Position numbers and translations under genes: made by a program | Notes under the pieces: generated by a model | What the model was told of the DNA's origin: nothing | The model's input: the letters and a program-made list of their open reading frames with translations, nothing else | Database searches by the model: none | NCBI GenBank assembly: GCA_018823285.1 | Contig: JAHJIQ010000016.1 | Location: 43,300 to 107,299 of the forward strand | DNA: 64,000 bases | Direction of reading: 5' to 3' | Origin: Pseudomonadota bacterium | GTDB lineage: Bacteria > Desulfobacterota > Desulfobulbia > Desulfobulbales > JAGXFP01 | Part shown: positions 1-8,738 of the stretch, piece after piece | How the letters are laid out: each line of letters starts with the position of its first letter | Numbering within the stretch: position 1 is the first letter of the stretch

Positions 1-36
1 TGAGTCCCGTGCGTCTACCAGTTTCACCACTCCGGC
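1..36 (-). tRNA. tRNA-Leu, 5' part only (cut by window edge)
   Basis: Read on the minus strand, the first 36 bases give an acceptor strand GCCGGAG, a D-arm with the class II pattern GGTGAAACTGGTAGACGC, and the start of an anticodon stem and loop (GGGA then CTCA). The loop puts C and A at anticodon positions 34 and 35. The third anticodon base lies outside the window, so CAA or CAG cannot be separated here. The D-arm pattern is that of bacterial leucine tRNAs. The remaining part of the gene is left of the window. Confidence 0.88.
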
Positions 37-67
37 ATTATTCTGGAAGCGTAGAGTACAGGCAAGG

Positions 68-97
68 AATATAGAAGAGTTTGATAAGGGATGTCAA
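68..97 (-). promoter_or_regulatory. sigma-70-like promoter of the tRNA-Leu
   Basis: On the minus strand there is a perfect TTGACA box (92-97), an 18-base spacer and TATATT (68-73). The predicted start lies about 25 bases upstream of the tRNA 5' end at 36. A strong consensus promoter fits a stable RNA gene. The rest of 98-317 shows no gene, only a small inverted repeat CCTGGT/ACCAGG near 149-168. Confidence 0.6.
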
Positions 98-317
98 GGA
101 AAAGCATTTGGGTGTAATCCGGGTCGTCCTGCATTTGATTGTTTCGCCTGGTGGGGAGAAACCAGGAACAATTTTTGAAATTTGTAGAAATAATCAAATC
201 CTGACCATAGGGTAAGGCCGACAGAGGTCATGGCAACTGCAACAAGAACCTTGTCGGCAAGAGGATAATACGTGCTTGTTTGGAAGGTGAGCGGTCACTG
301 TCAGGGGAGGTGGCTCA

Positions 318-992
318 TTAACTGGTGCGATCGTAAAAGTATTTTGCCCATCTTTTGGATGGTGAGGAATTGGATTTATATTCACGATAGAAGTACTGGA
401 CTTTCTGAACATAGTCCAGGGTCTCCCGGTATTTCGGGACTCTCCCAAGCCTGCTTACTGTGCCAGGTCCTGCATTGTAGGCTGCCAGGGACATCCTCAG
501 GTTGCCATTGAACATTCCCAGCATTTTTCGTAAGTATCTCGTGCCACCATAAATATTCTGCTTGGGATCGAAAGGATCAAGAACCTGCATGTCATCGGCA
601 GTAAGCGGCATCAACTGCATCAGTCCAAGAGCGCCTTTCCGTGATACGGCCAGATAGTCGAAATTGGATTCTGCCCGGATAAGTGCTTTCACAAGCCTGG
701 GGTCAACGTGATGCCGACTTGCGGCACTCCGTATCAGCTGATCATAGGAATCAGGGTTGGGTTCCCAGTCTCCGGATCGGCCGGGAATCATAACCTGGCC
801 GGTCCGGGTAAATGCGGAAAGCTTGGGTCGAAGCCTGACAACGGGTTCAAACTTTGGATCGTCAGGAATGTTTGAAAAGTGAACTACTCCATTGTCATCT
901 ACAAAGGTGTAGATGGTGGCATGGGCAGTGAGTGCTGTCAGGAGAGTTGCAAGTACGATTAACATCGTAATAACAACGGCTCTGTTCATCAT
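318..992 (-). CDS. DUF4124-lytic transglycosylase (SLT family)
   Basis: A 224-residue exported murein lytic transglycosylase, which would cleave the MurNAc-GlcNAc bond of peptidoglycan in the periplasm. Residues 1-26 form a signal peptide. Residues 27-50 match the DUF4124 pattern (TIYTFVDDNGVVHFSN), often found in front of SLT domains. The catalytic domain covers about 88-215, with the likely catalytic Glu at 108 (RAESNF), ALGLMQLMP at 121-129 and AAYNAGPG at 170-177. It is the last gene of the long minus-strand train but is separated from the aldolase gene by 33 bases. The shine-dalgarno sequence is weak; a start one codon later (989) is equally possible. Confidence 0.88.
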   Translation of the reverse strand: MMNRAVVITMLIVLATLLTALTAHATIYTFVDDNGVVHFSNIPDDPKFEPVVRLRPKLSAFTRTGQVMIPGRSGDWEPNPDSYDQLIRSAASRHHVDPRLVKALIRAESNFDYLAVSRKGALGLMQLMPLTADDMQVLDPFDPKQNIYGGTRYLRKMLGMFNGNLRMSLAAYNAGPGTVSRLGRVPKYRETLDYVQKVQYFYREYKSNSSPSKRWAKYFYDRTS

Positions 993-1025
993 AATTTGAT
1001 TATACTATATGCATATTGATATGGT

Positions 1026-1664
1026 TTATCTTTTTTTCCAGTCGGCAAGAAAATTTTCAATTCCGATGTCGGTGAGCGGGTGCTTTGCCAACTGGGCGAT
1101 AACCTTGAAAGGAATGGTTGCAATATCAGCGCCGATCAGGGCCGATTCCACGACATGTACCGGGTTTCTGATACTGGCGACGATGACTTCGCTGGTGAAG
1201 CCGTAATTGTCATTGATGGCCATGATATCGCTGATCAGATCCATTCCGTTCAAGGAGATATCGTCGAGTCTGCCGACAAAAGGACTGATATAGGCAGCGC
1301 CGGCTTTTGCTGCCAGAAGCGCTTGAGATGCGGAGAAGACCAGGGTGACGTTGGTCCGGATCCCTTCGGCGGCAAACAACCGGACCGCTTTCAAACCGTC
1401 GGTGGTCATCGGGACCTTGATCACAATGTTGTCATTTATTTTGGCAAGCTTCTTGCCTTCTGCGACCATGCCGACGGCATCAAGACTGACTACCTCGGCG
1501 CTGATCGGACCGTCAACAATCGAGCAGATCTCTTTTAAAACCTCCTCAAAGACCCTTCCTTCCCTGGCAATCAGGGTTGGATTGGTAGTCACTCCGTCAA
1601 CCATCCCCATATCAACAGCCTGTTTGATCTCATCTATATTGGCAGTATCGATAAAAAACTTCAT
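1026..1664 (-). CDS. fsa: Transaldolase / fructose-6-phosphate aldolase-like
   Basis: A 212-residue single-domain TIM-barrel aldolase of the small transaldolase (TalC/FSA) subfamily. It opens with [10 protein letters not shown] and VTTNPTLIA, and carries the Schiff-base lysine at 83 (NIVIKVPMT). The length matches bacterial TalC/FSA (212-220 residues) rather than classical transaldolase (over 310). Family members either transfer dihydroxyacetone units in the pentose phosphate pathway or cleave fructose 6-phosphate, and the sequence alone does not decide between them. The start overlaps the stop of the upstream small ORF by four bases (ATGA) and has a good AAGGAG site, so translation is probably coupled. 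Confidence 0.88.
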   Translation of the reverse strand: MKFFIDTANIDEIKQAVDMGMVDGVTTNPTLIAREGRVFEEVLKEICSIVDGPISAEVVSLDAVGMVAEGKKLAKINDNIVIKVPMTTDGLKAVRLFAAEGIRTNVTLVFSASQALLAAKAGAAYISPFVGRLDDISLNGMDLISDIMAINDNYGFTSEVIVASIRNPVHVVESALIGADIATIPFKVIAQLAKHPLTDIGIENFLADWKKR

Positions 1665-1927
1665 TTTTGATCTCCTTGTTGAGTAGCGGTATATTTTTTA
1701 CGGCATTCTTGACTGCAAAAATAATGGACCGTGGCACCGAACTTTTCGGTAACGGCCTGTTTCATTGGTATATAAGTGTGGCAGACAGGATCTTCGACCA
1801 GAACATCCTGGGCCGGAAGCTCTCCGCCTCGGGGCTTTGAGGCAACACCTTTTTTCCTGCTACCGGTCAGCAACCGGTAAAGAATATAAAAAAGCAGGGT
1901 GAGTATGACTATCCTGATCGGGGTCAT
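1661..1927 (-). CDS. Small membrane protein with TRASH-like cysteine motif (PP0621-like)
   Basis: An 88-residue protein with one N-terminal membrane helix (about 4-20), a short basic stretch, and a C-terminal metal-site-like segment DPVCHTYIP then [11 protein letters not shown]. This layout resembles the PP0621 family, whose C-terminus looks like a YHS/TRASH metal-binding fold. Three cysteines and a histidine could hold one metal ion. It overlaps the genes on both sides by four bases (ATGA), so it belongs to the folK-fsa transcript. Its function is unknown; nothing ties it to folate or lysine synthesis. Confidence 0.75.
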   Translation of the reverse strand: MTPIRIVILTLLFYILYRLLTGSRKKGVASKPRGGELPAQDVLVEDPVCHTYIPMKQAVTEKFGATVHYFCSQECRKKYTATQQGDQK

Positions 1928-2463
1928 TTGGGAGTCACCTCTTTTTCCCAGGCAGTCCTGTAGATCACGTCTCTGCCGGCAAAAGGAAGCGCGCGTAGCA
2001 TCGCAGAGGAGGAAAGATGCAATGCCGGATGCCGGTGGTCCGGCGCGATGTCTGCAAGTGGAGCAAGAACAAAATGTCTCTTGTGCATTTCCGGGTGGGG
2101 AAGAATGAGTCTTTCTTCTGCAATGACCAGATCATCGTAATACAAAAGATCCAGATCAATGGTTCTGTCAACGGTCAACTCCCGATTCCGGCCGAGTGTG
2201 TTCTCTATACCCATGGTTGCCTCAAGCAACGTCTGCGGATCAAGGTTTGTCTCAATGGCCCCGACAGCATTCGTAAACCATTGTTCAGAAAAGTCCTGGC
2301 ACTCGACATGGAGATCAGTTTTTCTGACCGGTTTTGACATGTATGGGGCAGAAAGAGTCAGAGGGGTTATTCCTTTGACATTGCCTAGTAGCTTCCAGGC
2401 CTTTTCAAGATACTGGCGTCCATCCCCAATGTTGGAACCCAGGGCGATAAAAACCAGCGACAT
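1924..2463 (-). CDS. folK: 2-amino-4-hydroxy-6-hydroxymethyldihydropteridine pyrophosphokinase
   Basis: HPPK transfers pyrophosphate from ATP to 6-hydroxymethyl-dihydropterin in folate synthesis. The 179-residue protein starts with the family pattern FIALGSNIGDG. It carries the signature DRTIDLDLLYYDD around residues 123-135 and the later LPHPEMHKRHFVLAPL block. The length is that of a stand-alone HPPK. The start codon overlaps the dapL stop by one base (TGATG), a typical coupled junction. The folate gene sits at the end of the lysine block with no obvious metabolic link. Confidence 0.92.
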   Translation of the reverse strand: MSLVFIALGSNIGDGRQYLEKAWKLLGNVKGITPLTLSAPYMSKPVRKTDLHVECQDFSEQWFTNAVGAIETNLDPQTLLEATMGIENTLGRNRELTVDRTIDLDLLYYDDLVIAEERLILPHPEMHKRHFVLAPLADIAPDHRHPALHLSSSAMLRALPFAGRDVIYRTAWEKEVTPK

Positions 2464-3632
2464 CAGAAGCCGATTTCCCGGATACGGTCGATGGCTTCCT
2501 GCAGTCTTTCTTTTGAAACAGTGAGAGCGATGCGAAAATATCCTTCTCCAGGTCCCCCGAAACCGTTGCCCGGGGTGGTCACGATGCCCGCGTTTTCCAG
2601 CAGGTGCGCGACAGTTCCGGCAGAGTCATACCCTTTCGGAGTTTCGACCCAGACATAGAAGGTGGCCTTGGGGCATTCTGCCTTCAATCCCAATTTGGCC
2701 AGCCCGTTTAAGACAACGTCTCTTCGCTCGGTGTAGATTGTCTGCATCCTGGCAAGCCATGACGCATCATCGCGCATGGCTTCAATTCCTGCCACCTGGA
2801 TTGCCTCAAAGATCCCGGAATCGATATTGCTCTTGATCTGTCCGAGCCCGCCGATAATTGAGGCATTCCCTGCAGCCCAGCCGATACGCCAGCCGGTCAT
2901 GTTGTAGGTTTTTGACAGGGAGTGAAACTCGATTCCGACCTCCATGGCCCCGGGTATTTCCAGGAAGCTCAGAGGAACATAGCCGTCAAAGGACATTTCC
3001 GAATAGGCGAAATCATGGCAGATCATGATGTTGTGGGCATTGGCAAAGGCAACGACTTTTTCGAAGAATTCCCGGGTGGCGACAGCGGCTGTCGGATTAT
3101 TCGGGTAATTCAGGAACATCATTTTGGCCTTTGTCAAAACGTCGGCGGGGATCGCATCGAGATCAGGGAGAAAACCGTTCTCCTTGCGCAGAGGCATCTC
3201 ATAAGGGACTCCACCGGCAAACAGGGTCGCGATCTTGTAGACCGGATACGCCGGACTGGGAACCAGAACAACATCTCCCGGGTTGATAAAAGCCAGAGGG
3301 ATATGAGCGATTCCTTCCTTGGAGCCGATGAGTGAAACCACTTCCTTGACCGGATCAAGCTTTATACCGCAACGTTTGTTGTACCAGGCACTGACCGCCT
3401 CCCTGAACCTGTTCATCCCGGAATAACTCGGGTATCGGTGATATGCTGGAATCTTTGCCGCCTCGGCCAGCTTGCTGATAATGTGGTCCGGGGTGGGCAA
3501 GTCGGGGTCACCGACGCCAAGATCGATAACGTCAACCCCTCTTGCTTTGACGGCATCTTTTTTTCTGTCCAGTTCGGCAAAAAGATACGGCGGGAGCTGC
3601 TTCAGTCTGTCTGCTTTTTCTATCGTGATCAT
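2463..3632 (-). CDS. dapL: LL-diaminopimelate aminotransferase
   Basis: A 389-residue fold-type I PLP aminotransferase. DapL converts tetrahydrodipicolinate directly to LL-diaminopimelate with glutamate as donor, bypassing DapD, DapC and DapE. Visible elements: DLGVGDPDLPTP near 37-48, NYPNNPT at 175-181, the PLP-contacting Asp207 and Tyr210, and the Schiff-base Lys241 in SLSKTYNMTGWR. The N-terminus (RLKQLPPYLFAELDRKK) is that of DapL rather than AspC. Position next to dapB, dapA, dapF and lysA supports the assignment, and no acyl-pathway gene is in the cluster. A general aspartate/alanine aminotransferase is the main alternative. Confidence 0.9.
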   Translation of the reverse strand: MITIEKADRLKQLPPYLFAELDRKKDAVKARGVDVIDLGVGDPDLPTPDHIISKLAEAAKIPAYHRYPSYSGMNRFREAVSAWYNKRCGIKLDPVKEVVSLIGSKEGIAHIPLAFINPGDVVLVPSPAYPVYKIATLFAGGVPYEMPLRKENGFLPDLDAIPADVLTKAKMMFLNYPNNPTAAVATREFFEKVVAFANAHNIMICHDFAYSEMSFDGYVPLSFLEIPGAMEVGIEFHSLSKTYNMTGWRIGWAAGNASIIGGLGQIKSNIDSGIFEAIQVAGIEAMRDDASWLARMQTIYTERRDVVLNGLAKLGLKAECPKATFYVWVETPKGYDSAGTVAHLLENAGIVTTPGNGFGGPGEGYFRIALTVSKERLQEAIDRIREIGF

Positions 3633-3662
3633 TTGTTTTTGAAATTCCTTGCTAAGAGAAGA

Positions 3663-4472
3663 TTAAAGGTCTTGAAGATTCAGGACGTCAAACATGGTGT
3701 ACATGCCATTCTGCTTGCCGGCGATCCAGGCTGCGGCGAGTGCGGCACCGCGGGCGAAATTGTCACGGTTGTGTGCCCGGTGCGTGATTTCAAGCCGTTC
3801 GCCGGCTCCGGCATAATAGACGGTATGTTCACCAACAATATCACCGGCCCGGATGGTCTGAATACCGATCTCCTTGTCGCCTCTCTCGCCGATGATGCCA
3901 TGCCTTTCAAAAACCCCGACCTTGTTCAGATCGCGCTTTACGCCTTCGGCAACCATTTCGCCCAGTTTCAGGGCGGTGCCGCTGGGGGCGTCTTTCTTCA
4001 TCCGGTGATGAGCTTCAACGATTTCGATATCGTATGCGTCGCCAAGGATCGAAGCGACTTTCCTGGCCACCTTGAACAATACATTCACTCCGACAGCCAT
4101 ATTCGGGGACTGGACGCAAGGGAAGTTTGCGGAGAGGGTTTTCAGCTCGGCAAGATTCTCCTGACTGAGTCCGGTGGTCCCAATCACCATCGCTTTCCCA
4201 TGCTCGGCTGCGATACGGGCAAATTTCATGGTGGCTTCGTGAAAGGTGAAATCAATGATCACATCTCCCTGGTCGATGATTTTCAGAAGATCGTCTGAAA
4301 GGGAGGCGCCCACCGGACCGACCCCGGCCAGTTCACCAAGATCTTTGCCGATCTCGGGGTTGCCCGGTTGTTCAAAACCACCGACCAGCTGGAGATCCGG
4401 GTGCTGGTCGACCATAAATGAGATGCGTCTGCCCATTCTGCCGGCAGCGCCGGCCACAATGACTTTCGTCAT
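3663..4472 (-). CDS. dapB: 4-hydroxy-tetrahydrodipicolinate reductase
   Basis: DapB reduces the DapA product with NAD(P)H to tetrahydrodipicolinate, the substrate of DapL. The start at 4472 gives 269 residues beginning MTKVIVAGAAGRMGRRI, the dinucleotide-binding GxxGxxG loop. It has a GGAG site seven bases upstream. An ATG six codons earlier (4490) lacks such a site. The catalytic segment HHRMKKDAPSGTAL lies at about 155-168, with the His and Lys residues of the family. It lies between dapA and dapL, with 27 bases to the dapA stop and 30 bases to the dapL start. Confidence 0.93.
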   Translation of the reverse strand: MTKVIVAGAAGRMGRRISFMVDQHPDLQLVGGFEQPGNPEIGKDLGELAGVGPVGASLSDDLLKIIDQGDVIIDFTFHEATMKFARIAAEHGKAMVIGTTGLSQENLAELKTLSANFPCVQSPNMAVGVNVLFKVARKVASILGDAYDIEIVEAHHRMKKDAPSGTALKLGEMVAEGVKRDLNKVGVFERHGIIGERGDKEIGIQTIRAGDIVGEHTVYYAGAGERLEITHRAHNRDNFARGAALAAAWIAGKQNGMYTMFDVLNLQDL

Positions 4473-4499
4473 GATTTGCTCCTGGTTCATTAGAGAGAT

Positions 4500-5381
4500 T
4501 CAAATTAGTCCGTAGGCTGTGAGGGCCTGCTTCAGCTTGTCAAGAGTGTCCGGCGCCATGGTATAAAGAGGCAGACGAGGGTTAGCCGCCTTGATCTTGC
4601 CCATCAGGGCTAGAGCAGTCTTGGCAGGGACCGGATTGGTATCGAAGAACATCGCTTTAATCAGGGGGACCATTTTGTAGTGCAGTTTCCGTGCACCATC
4701 ATAGTCACCGGCCAGCGCGGCATTCATCATCGCCGACATGTCTGCCGGGGCAACGTTCGAGGTCACGGAGATAACCCCTTTACCCCCGATGGCGACAGTG
4801 GCCATCGATGTCGGGTCATCTCCCGAGAGGACAATAAAGTCCGGGGGGCAGAGTCTGATCACATCACTGATCTGGTTCAAGTCCCCGGTCGCCTCCTTGA
4901 TTCCGACAATATTCGGGATCTGGGCGCAACGGGCAACGGTTGACGGAAGCATGTTGATGCTGGTCCGGCTGGGCACGTTGTACATGATAATCGGAATATC
5001 AACCGCTTCGGCAACTGCCTTGAAATGCTGGTACAAACCTTCCTGGGAAGGTTTATTGTAATAAGGGGTGATGATCAGAGCACCATCGGCACCTGCCTGT
5101 TTGGCATGGCGGGTCAGTTCAATTGTTTCAGACGTGGAGTTGGAACCGGTTCCGGCAATCACCGGCACCCGCCGGTTCACAACCTTGATGGTATGCTCAA
5201 CCACTTCGTGGTGTTCCTCGTGGGACAGGGTTGCCGATTCACCGGTGGTGCCGCAGGGTACGATCCCGTGGGTGCCTCCTGCAATCTGGAATTCAATAAG
5301 GTCGGCCAGTTCCTGTTTATCAACCTTGCCTTCGGTAAACGGGGTAACGATGGCTACATAGGCTCCTTTGAACTGGGTCAT
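4500..5381 (-). CDS. dapA: 4-hydroxy-tetrahydrodipicolinate synthase
   Basis: DapA condenses aspartate semialdehyde with pyruvate, the committed step of lysine and diaminopimelate synthesis. The 293-residue protein is a TIM barrel with the substrate loop PCGTTGESATL at 42-52, YYNKPSQEG at 107-115, Tyr134 in MYNVPSR and the Schiff-base Lys162 in GIKEATGDL. All known catalytic residues appear present. It has a good AGGAG site. A strong hairpin lies about 40 bases upstream (5420-5451), in the 116-base gap to dapF, which is the widest gap inside the lysine block and may regulate dapA-dapB-dapL separately. Confidence 0.95.
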   Translation of the reverse strand: MTQFKGAYVAIVTPFTEGKVDKQELADLIEFQIAGGTHGIVPCGTTGESATLSHEEHHEVVEHTIKVVNRRVPVIAGTGSNSTSETIELTRHAKQAGADGALIITPYYNKPSQEGLYQHFKAVAEAVDIPIIMYNVPSRTSINMLPSTVARCAQIPNIVGIKEATGDLNQISDVIRLCPPDFIVLSGDDPTSMATVAIGGKGVISVTSNVAPADMSAMMNAALAGDYDGARKLHYKMVPLIKAMFFDTNPVPAKTALALMGKIKAANPRLPLYTMAPDTLDKLKQALTAYGLI

Positions 5382-5419
5382 GATATTCTCCTGATCATAA
5401 ATTAAATAATATAATGGAA

Positions 5420-5451
5420 AGCGACCTGTCTTTATTACGAGACTGGTCGCT
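5420..5451 (-). terminator. Strong hairpin between dapF and dapA (attenuator or terminator-like)
   Basis: Bases 5420-5431 and 5440-5451 are complementary over 12 pairs with a single T-T mismatch (AGCGACC, mismatch, GTCT), closing an 8-base loop. In the direction of transcription (minus) it is followed by a T-rich but interrupted tract (TTCCATTATATTATTT), so it could be a partial terminator, a processing site or an RNA stabiliser. It is placed directly ahead of the dapA ribosome site. Confidence 0.55.
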
Positions 5452-5497
5452 AAAAAGCAAATAAAACCTTCAGAGATTTCAACAATACAACCGCGAC

Positions 5498-6364
5498 TTA
5501 CAGGGCTTCCGGCAGAATCTTCCCTTCATAGATGAAGCTTGCCGGACCCTCCAGAAAAACTTCGGAAATTCTCTGTTCGTGTTGAACTGCGACAATCCCC
5601 TGCTGCAGACCGGGATCAACATCGAGCAGGGTAAAATGAATGATCAGCTGTTCTCCGCCGGAAGTCCGGACCTTTACCGGTGAAGTAACATGCCCGTGCA
5701 GGGCGGCGATCAGGGCAGAAGCCACCGCACCGGTGCCGCAGGCCTGGGTTTCGTTTTCCACACCTCTTTCATAGGTCCTGACGTAAAGTTCTTCTTTCGG
5801 CAACTGCACAAAGTTTACATTTGTGCCTGCAGGCTCGAACAACTTGTGGTGTCGAATAAGCCGCCCCATCTCAACAACAGGGGATTTACTGTTGTCATCA
5901 ACAAAATACACGGCATGGGGAACTCCGGTATTAATCGAGTGAACTTCTACCTGTTGGCCGGCAACGTCAATTGAACGGGCCATGATGATGTCAGATGGCG
6001 GGGTGAGACGGATTTTGACCGAGAGGCCCGACATTTCGGCAGAAATCAAACCTGCAATGGTTTCAAACTTCATGGAGGCCGGGGCGATATCCCTGCTGAA
6101 CGCGAAGCGGGCGGCACAGCGAGCACCGTTGCCGCACATTTCAGCCTCGCTGCCGTCAGCGTTGTAAAAATGCCAGCGGAAATCCGCCTGGTCCGAATTT
6201 TCGATCAGAATCAGCCCATCGGCGCCGACGGAAAACTGTCGCCTGCACACCCTTCGGGCCAGGTGTGACATTTCATCTTTTCTGATTGTGCCGTTCCGGT
6301 TGTCAATGAGAATAAAATCATTGCCGGTGCCGCTCATCTTGGTGAATGGGATCGGGAATTCCAT
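5498..6364 (-). CDS. dapF: Diaminopimelate epimerase
   Basis: DapF converts LL- to meso-diaminopimelate for peptidoglycan and for LysA. The start at 6364 gives 288 residues beginning MEFPIPFTKMSGTGNDF. The reading frame stays open 33 codons further upstream into lysA, but that part has no family similarity. The two catalytic cysteines are visible in MCGNGARC and in TQACGTGAV, each in the expected half of the pseudo-twofold fold. The C-terminal residues after about 270 (EGPASFIYEGKI) are normal for the family. It follows the lysA stop by 13 bases, so co-transcription is likely. Confidence 0.94.
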   Translation of the reverse strand: MEFPIPFTKMSGTGNDFILIDNRNGTIRKDEMSHLARRVCRRQFSVGADGLILIENSDQADFRWHFYNADGSEAEMCGNGARCAARFAFSRDIAPASMKFETIAGLISAEMSGLSVKIRLTPPSDIIMARSIDVAGQQVEVHSINTGVPHAVYFVDDNSKSPVVEMGRLIRHHKLFEPAGTNVNFVQLPKEELYVRTYERGVENETQACGTGAVASALIAALHGHVTSPVKVRTSGGEQLIIHFTLLDVDPGLQQGIVAVQHEQRISEVFLEGPASFIYEGKILPEAL

Positions 6365-6377
6365 GGTACCTGCACGA

Positions 6378-7634
6378 TTATTTGAGAAAATCCGGGATAG
6401 CTTCATCCCGGATAAGGGTTTCGTATGACTCACGGCGGCGGATGGTATGGAAGGTTTCACCATCCACCAGAATCTCGGCAGCCCGAGGCCTTGAGTTGTA
6501 ATTGGATGACATGCTGAACCCGTAGGCTCCTGCGCTCATCACGGCCAGCAGATCTCCCTGCTCACAGACCGGGACCTGTTGGTCGCGGGCCAGGAAATCG
6601 CCGGTTTCGCAGATTGGACCGACCACATCAGCCACCTGATAATCTGTCTTTGCTGCATCAACCGCGAGAATTGCATGATACGCACCGTAAAGACTGGGGC
6701 GGGCAAGGTCATTCATCCCGGCATCAACGATCACAAATTTTTTGGTGGGCCCCTCTTTGGTATATTGGACCCTGGTAACCATAATTCCCGCGTTCCCAAC
6801 TATAACGCGACCGGGCTCCAGGATCAAGGTGCAGTTGAGGTTGCCAAGTTCTTCCCGGATCGCTTTCGCGTATTCTTCCGGATGAGGAGGTTCCTCCAGA
6901 TTGTACTGAATTCCAAGGCCGCCCCCCAGATCGAGATGAGTGATCTCGATTCCCTGTTCAAACAATGTGCTTATAAAGACTTTCAGCTTGCGCAGTGACT
7001 CGATGAACGGGGCCACGGTAGTCAACTGGGAGCCGATGTGGCAGCTGACCCCCTGAATCCTGATGTTGTTTAGCCCTCGGGCTTTCACATAGACCTTGAC
7101 CGCATCCTGAATGGGAATACCGAACTTGTTTTTGGCAAGCCCCGTGGAAATGTAGGCATGGGTTTTCGGGTCTACATCAGGGTTGACCCTGAAGGAAACC
7201 GGGGCGGTAACCCCCAGAGAGGCTGCAACTTCCTGCAGAGCGTCAAGCTCCTGCTCCGATTCAACATTGAACTGGAGAATTTTTTCTTTCAGACCGTATG
7301 CCAGTTCCTCCCTGGTTTTACCAACCCCGGAAAAAACAATCTTTTTCGGATCAATGCCTGCCTTTAACGCCCTGAAGAGCTCGCCACCGGAGACAATGTC
7401 TGCGCCGCCGCCAAGGGTTGCGAACAGGCGGAGAATGGCCAGGTTGGAACAGGATTTTACCGCGAAGCAGCTGAGATGAGGCATGCCCTGAAATGGTTCG
7501 TCAAATGCCTTGAAATGATGGCGAAGGGTGGCGGCGCTGTAAAGATAGAAAGGTGTGCCCATTTCCGCGGCGATTTTTTTTACCGGCACCGACTCGCAGT
7601 GCAGTTCGTGATGCTGAAAGTTAAAGTGATTCAT
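6378..7634 (-). CDS. lysA: Diaminopimelate decarboxylase
   Basis: LysA decarboxylates meso-diaminopimelate to lysine. The 418-residue protein is an alanine-racemase-fold PLP enzyme. The Schiff-base Lys60 lies in CFAVKSCSN, with a glycine-rich phosphate loop (LDLGGGLG) near residue 220 and the C-terminal ICETGDFLA block that contributes the active-site residues of the partner subunit. The start overlaps the 3' end of the lipoprotein gene by 14 bases. Genes lysA-dapF-dapA-dapB-dapL together form a complete branch from aspartate semialdehyde to lysine. Confidence 0.95.
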   Translation of the reverse strand: MNHFNFQHHELHCESVPVKKIAAEMGTPFYLYSAATLRHHFKAFDEPFQGMPHLSCFAVKSCSNLAILRLFATLGGGADIVSGGELFRALKAGIDPKKIVFSGVGKTREELAYGLKEKILQFNVESEQELDALQEVAASLGVTAPVSFRVNPDVDPKTHAYISTGLAKNKFGIPIQDAVKVYVKARGLNNIRIQGVSCHIGSQLTTVAPFIESLRKLKVFISTLFEQGIEITHLDLGGGLGIQYNLEEPPHPEEYAKAIREELGNLNCTLILEPGRVIVGNAGIMVTRVQYTKEGPTKKFVIVDAGMNDLARPSLYGAYHAILAVDAAKTDYQVADVVGPICETGDFLARDQQVPVCEQGDLLAVMSAGAYGFSMSSNYNSRPRAAEILVDGETFHTIRRRESYETLIRDEAIPDFLK

Positions 7635-8730
7635 TGTTCTGTCTTTCCCGTTTAATTTTTACTTCCCAGGAGAAGGGACTCAAGTTTGGTGGGTTTGCAG
7701 TATCAAATGACTTGACCGTATAATTCCAGGTGGAGCCAGGTTCCGGCAGGTGGTGGTCGGTAAAACTTGTTGCAGGAGTTTTTACCGAGCCGATTTCTAT
7801 ATAATCAAGGTCCTGCTCTTCTTTTGCCTCCCGACCAGGTTCCGGAGCGCGGTAGGCGTTTCTTCTGAACACAAGGTATCCGGCGAGATCCTCTGCAAAA
7901 ACCGGGTCCCAGAAGAGGCTGGTTCCATCGGAGGTTCTGATTGCTTTCAGACCACGGGGAGCGGGGGGCGGAGTCAAATCCGACGGGGTGGCCTCAACCA
8001 ACTCGCTGAAACGGCCGCCACCGCCTTCTGCGTGAGTGGCCATAACCAGGTAGCGGTAGCGGGTGCCGTTCACGACCCGCCGATCGTGATATTCCGTGCC
8101 CGACATCGGTTCACCGAGCGGTACAGGCTGCCCATCACCGGAAGTCCGATAAATTCTGTAGGCGATTGTTCCGGTCTGGGTCTGGCCGTCAATGTCAGTA
8201 TTGACGGCCTGCCAGGAGAGAGAAACTATCCCGTCCCCGGCATTGGCTGTGAATCCGGCAGGTGACGCCAGGGGGATCCGCCAGACCTGGCTGACGGGGT
8301 CGGACGGCAGACTGACCACATTCCATCCCATGCTGGAAAAAACCCGGTAATAATAGCGGTGGCCCGGTTGCAGTTCCAGGTCACGAAAGCTCGCCCGGCG
8401 ACCGGCGGCATCAGCAGGCAGGGTGCCACCGGTAATTCTGGCCGCCTTGCTGTAGGCGATCGGGCATTCACGGCAGGATTCATCTGCCCGGTATACCGCT
8501 TTTTCAACGAGAAAATGGGACAGACTTTTCAGGCGCCCGCCCTGTTCCGTGCGGTCCGGCCAACTCCAGCTGAGAGTGATTCCGGTGTCATCCGCCTGGG
8601 CGCGAAGATCGGTGATCCTGGCCGGAACAACCGACTGCGGAGGGACCGGTCTGGTTTTTCTGCCGCAGCTCCCGAGCAAAAGCCCGGCAGACAGGATCAG
8701 CAGCCAGGCTATGGTTCGACATCGGCGCAT
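7621..8730 (-). CDS. Lipoprotein with fibronectin type III-like repeats
   Basis: A 369-residue predicted lipoprotein. Residues 1-21 form a type II signal peptide ending in the lipobox LLGSC. The rest holds about three repeats of roughly 95 residues, each with the fibronectin type III pattern: a Pro/Ala-rich start, ITLSWSWP, VSLSWQAV or TSLFWDPV on the second strand, and a Tyr-rich GHRYYYRV, GTRYRYLV or STWNYTV end. No catalytic motif is visible. It sits between argH and lysA, 8 bases from argH and overlapping lysA by 14, so it must be made with amino-acid enzymes although it would be anchored in an envelope membrane. Its job is unknown; a binding or adhesive role is a guess from the fold. Confidence 0.82.
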   Translation of the reverse strand: MRRCRTIAWLLILSAGLLLGSCGRKTRPVPPQSVVPARITDLRAQADDTGITLSWSWPDRTEQGGRLKSLSHFLVEKAVYRADESCRECPIAYSKAARITGGTLPADAAGRRASFRDLELQPGHRYYYRVFSSMGWNVVSLPSDPVSQVWRIPLASPAGFTANAGDGIVSLSWQAVNTDIDGQTQTGTIAYRIYRTSGDGQPVPLGEPMSGTEYHDRRVVNGTRYRYLVMATHAEGGGGRFSELVEATPSDLTPPPAPRGLKAIRTSDGTSLFWDPVFAEDLAGYLVFRRNAYRAPEPGREAKEEQDLDYIEIGSVKTPATSFTDHHLPEPGSTWNYTVKSFDTANPPNLSPFSWEVKIKRERQNNESL

Positions 8731-8738
8731 CTGTTTAT

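Noticed and set aside
3438..4298. A 286-codon open frame on the plus strand across dapL and dapB
   Set aside because: Both genes on the minus strand are complete with catalytic motifs; the plus-strand frame has no recognisable feature.
5382..5497. Lysine riboswitch before dapA
   Set aside because: The gap is only 116 bases and lacks the conserved L-box core; only a simple hairpin is visible.
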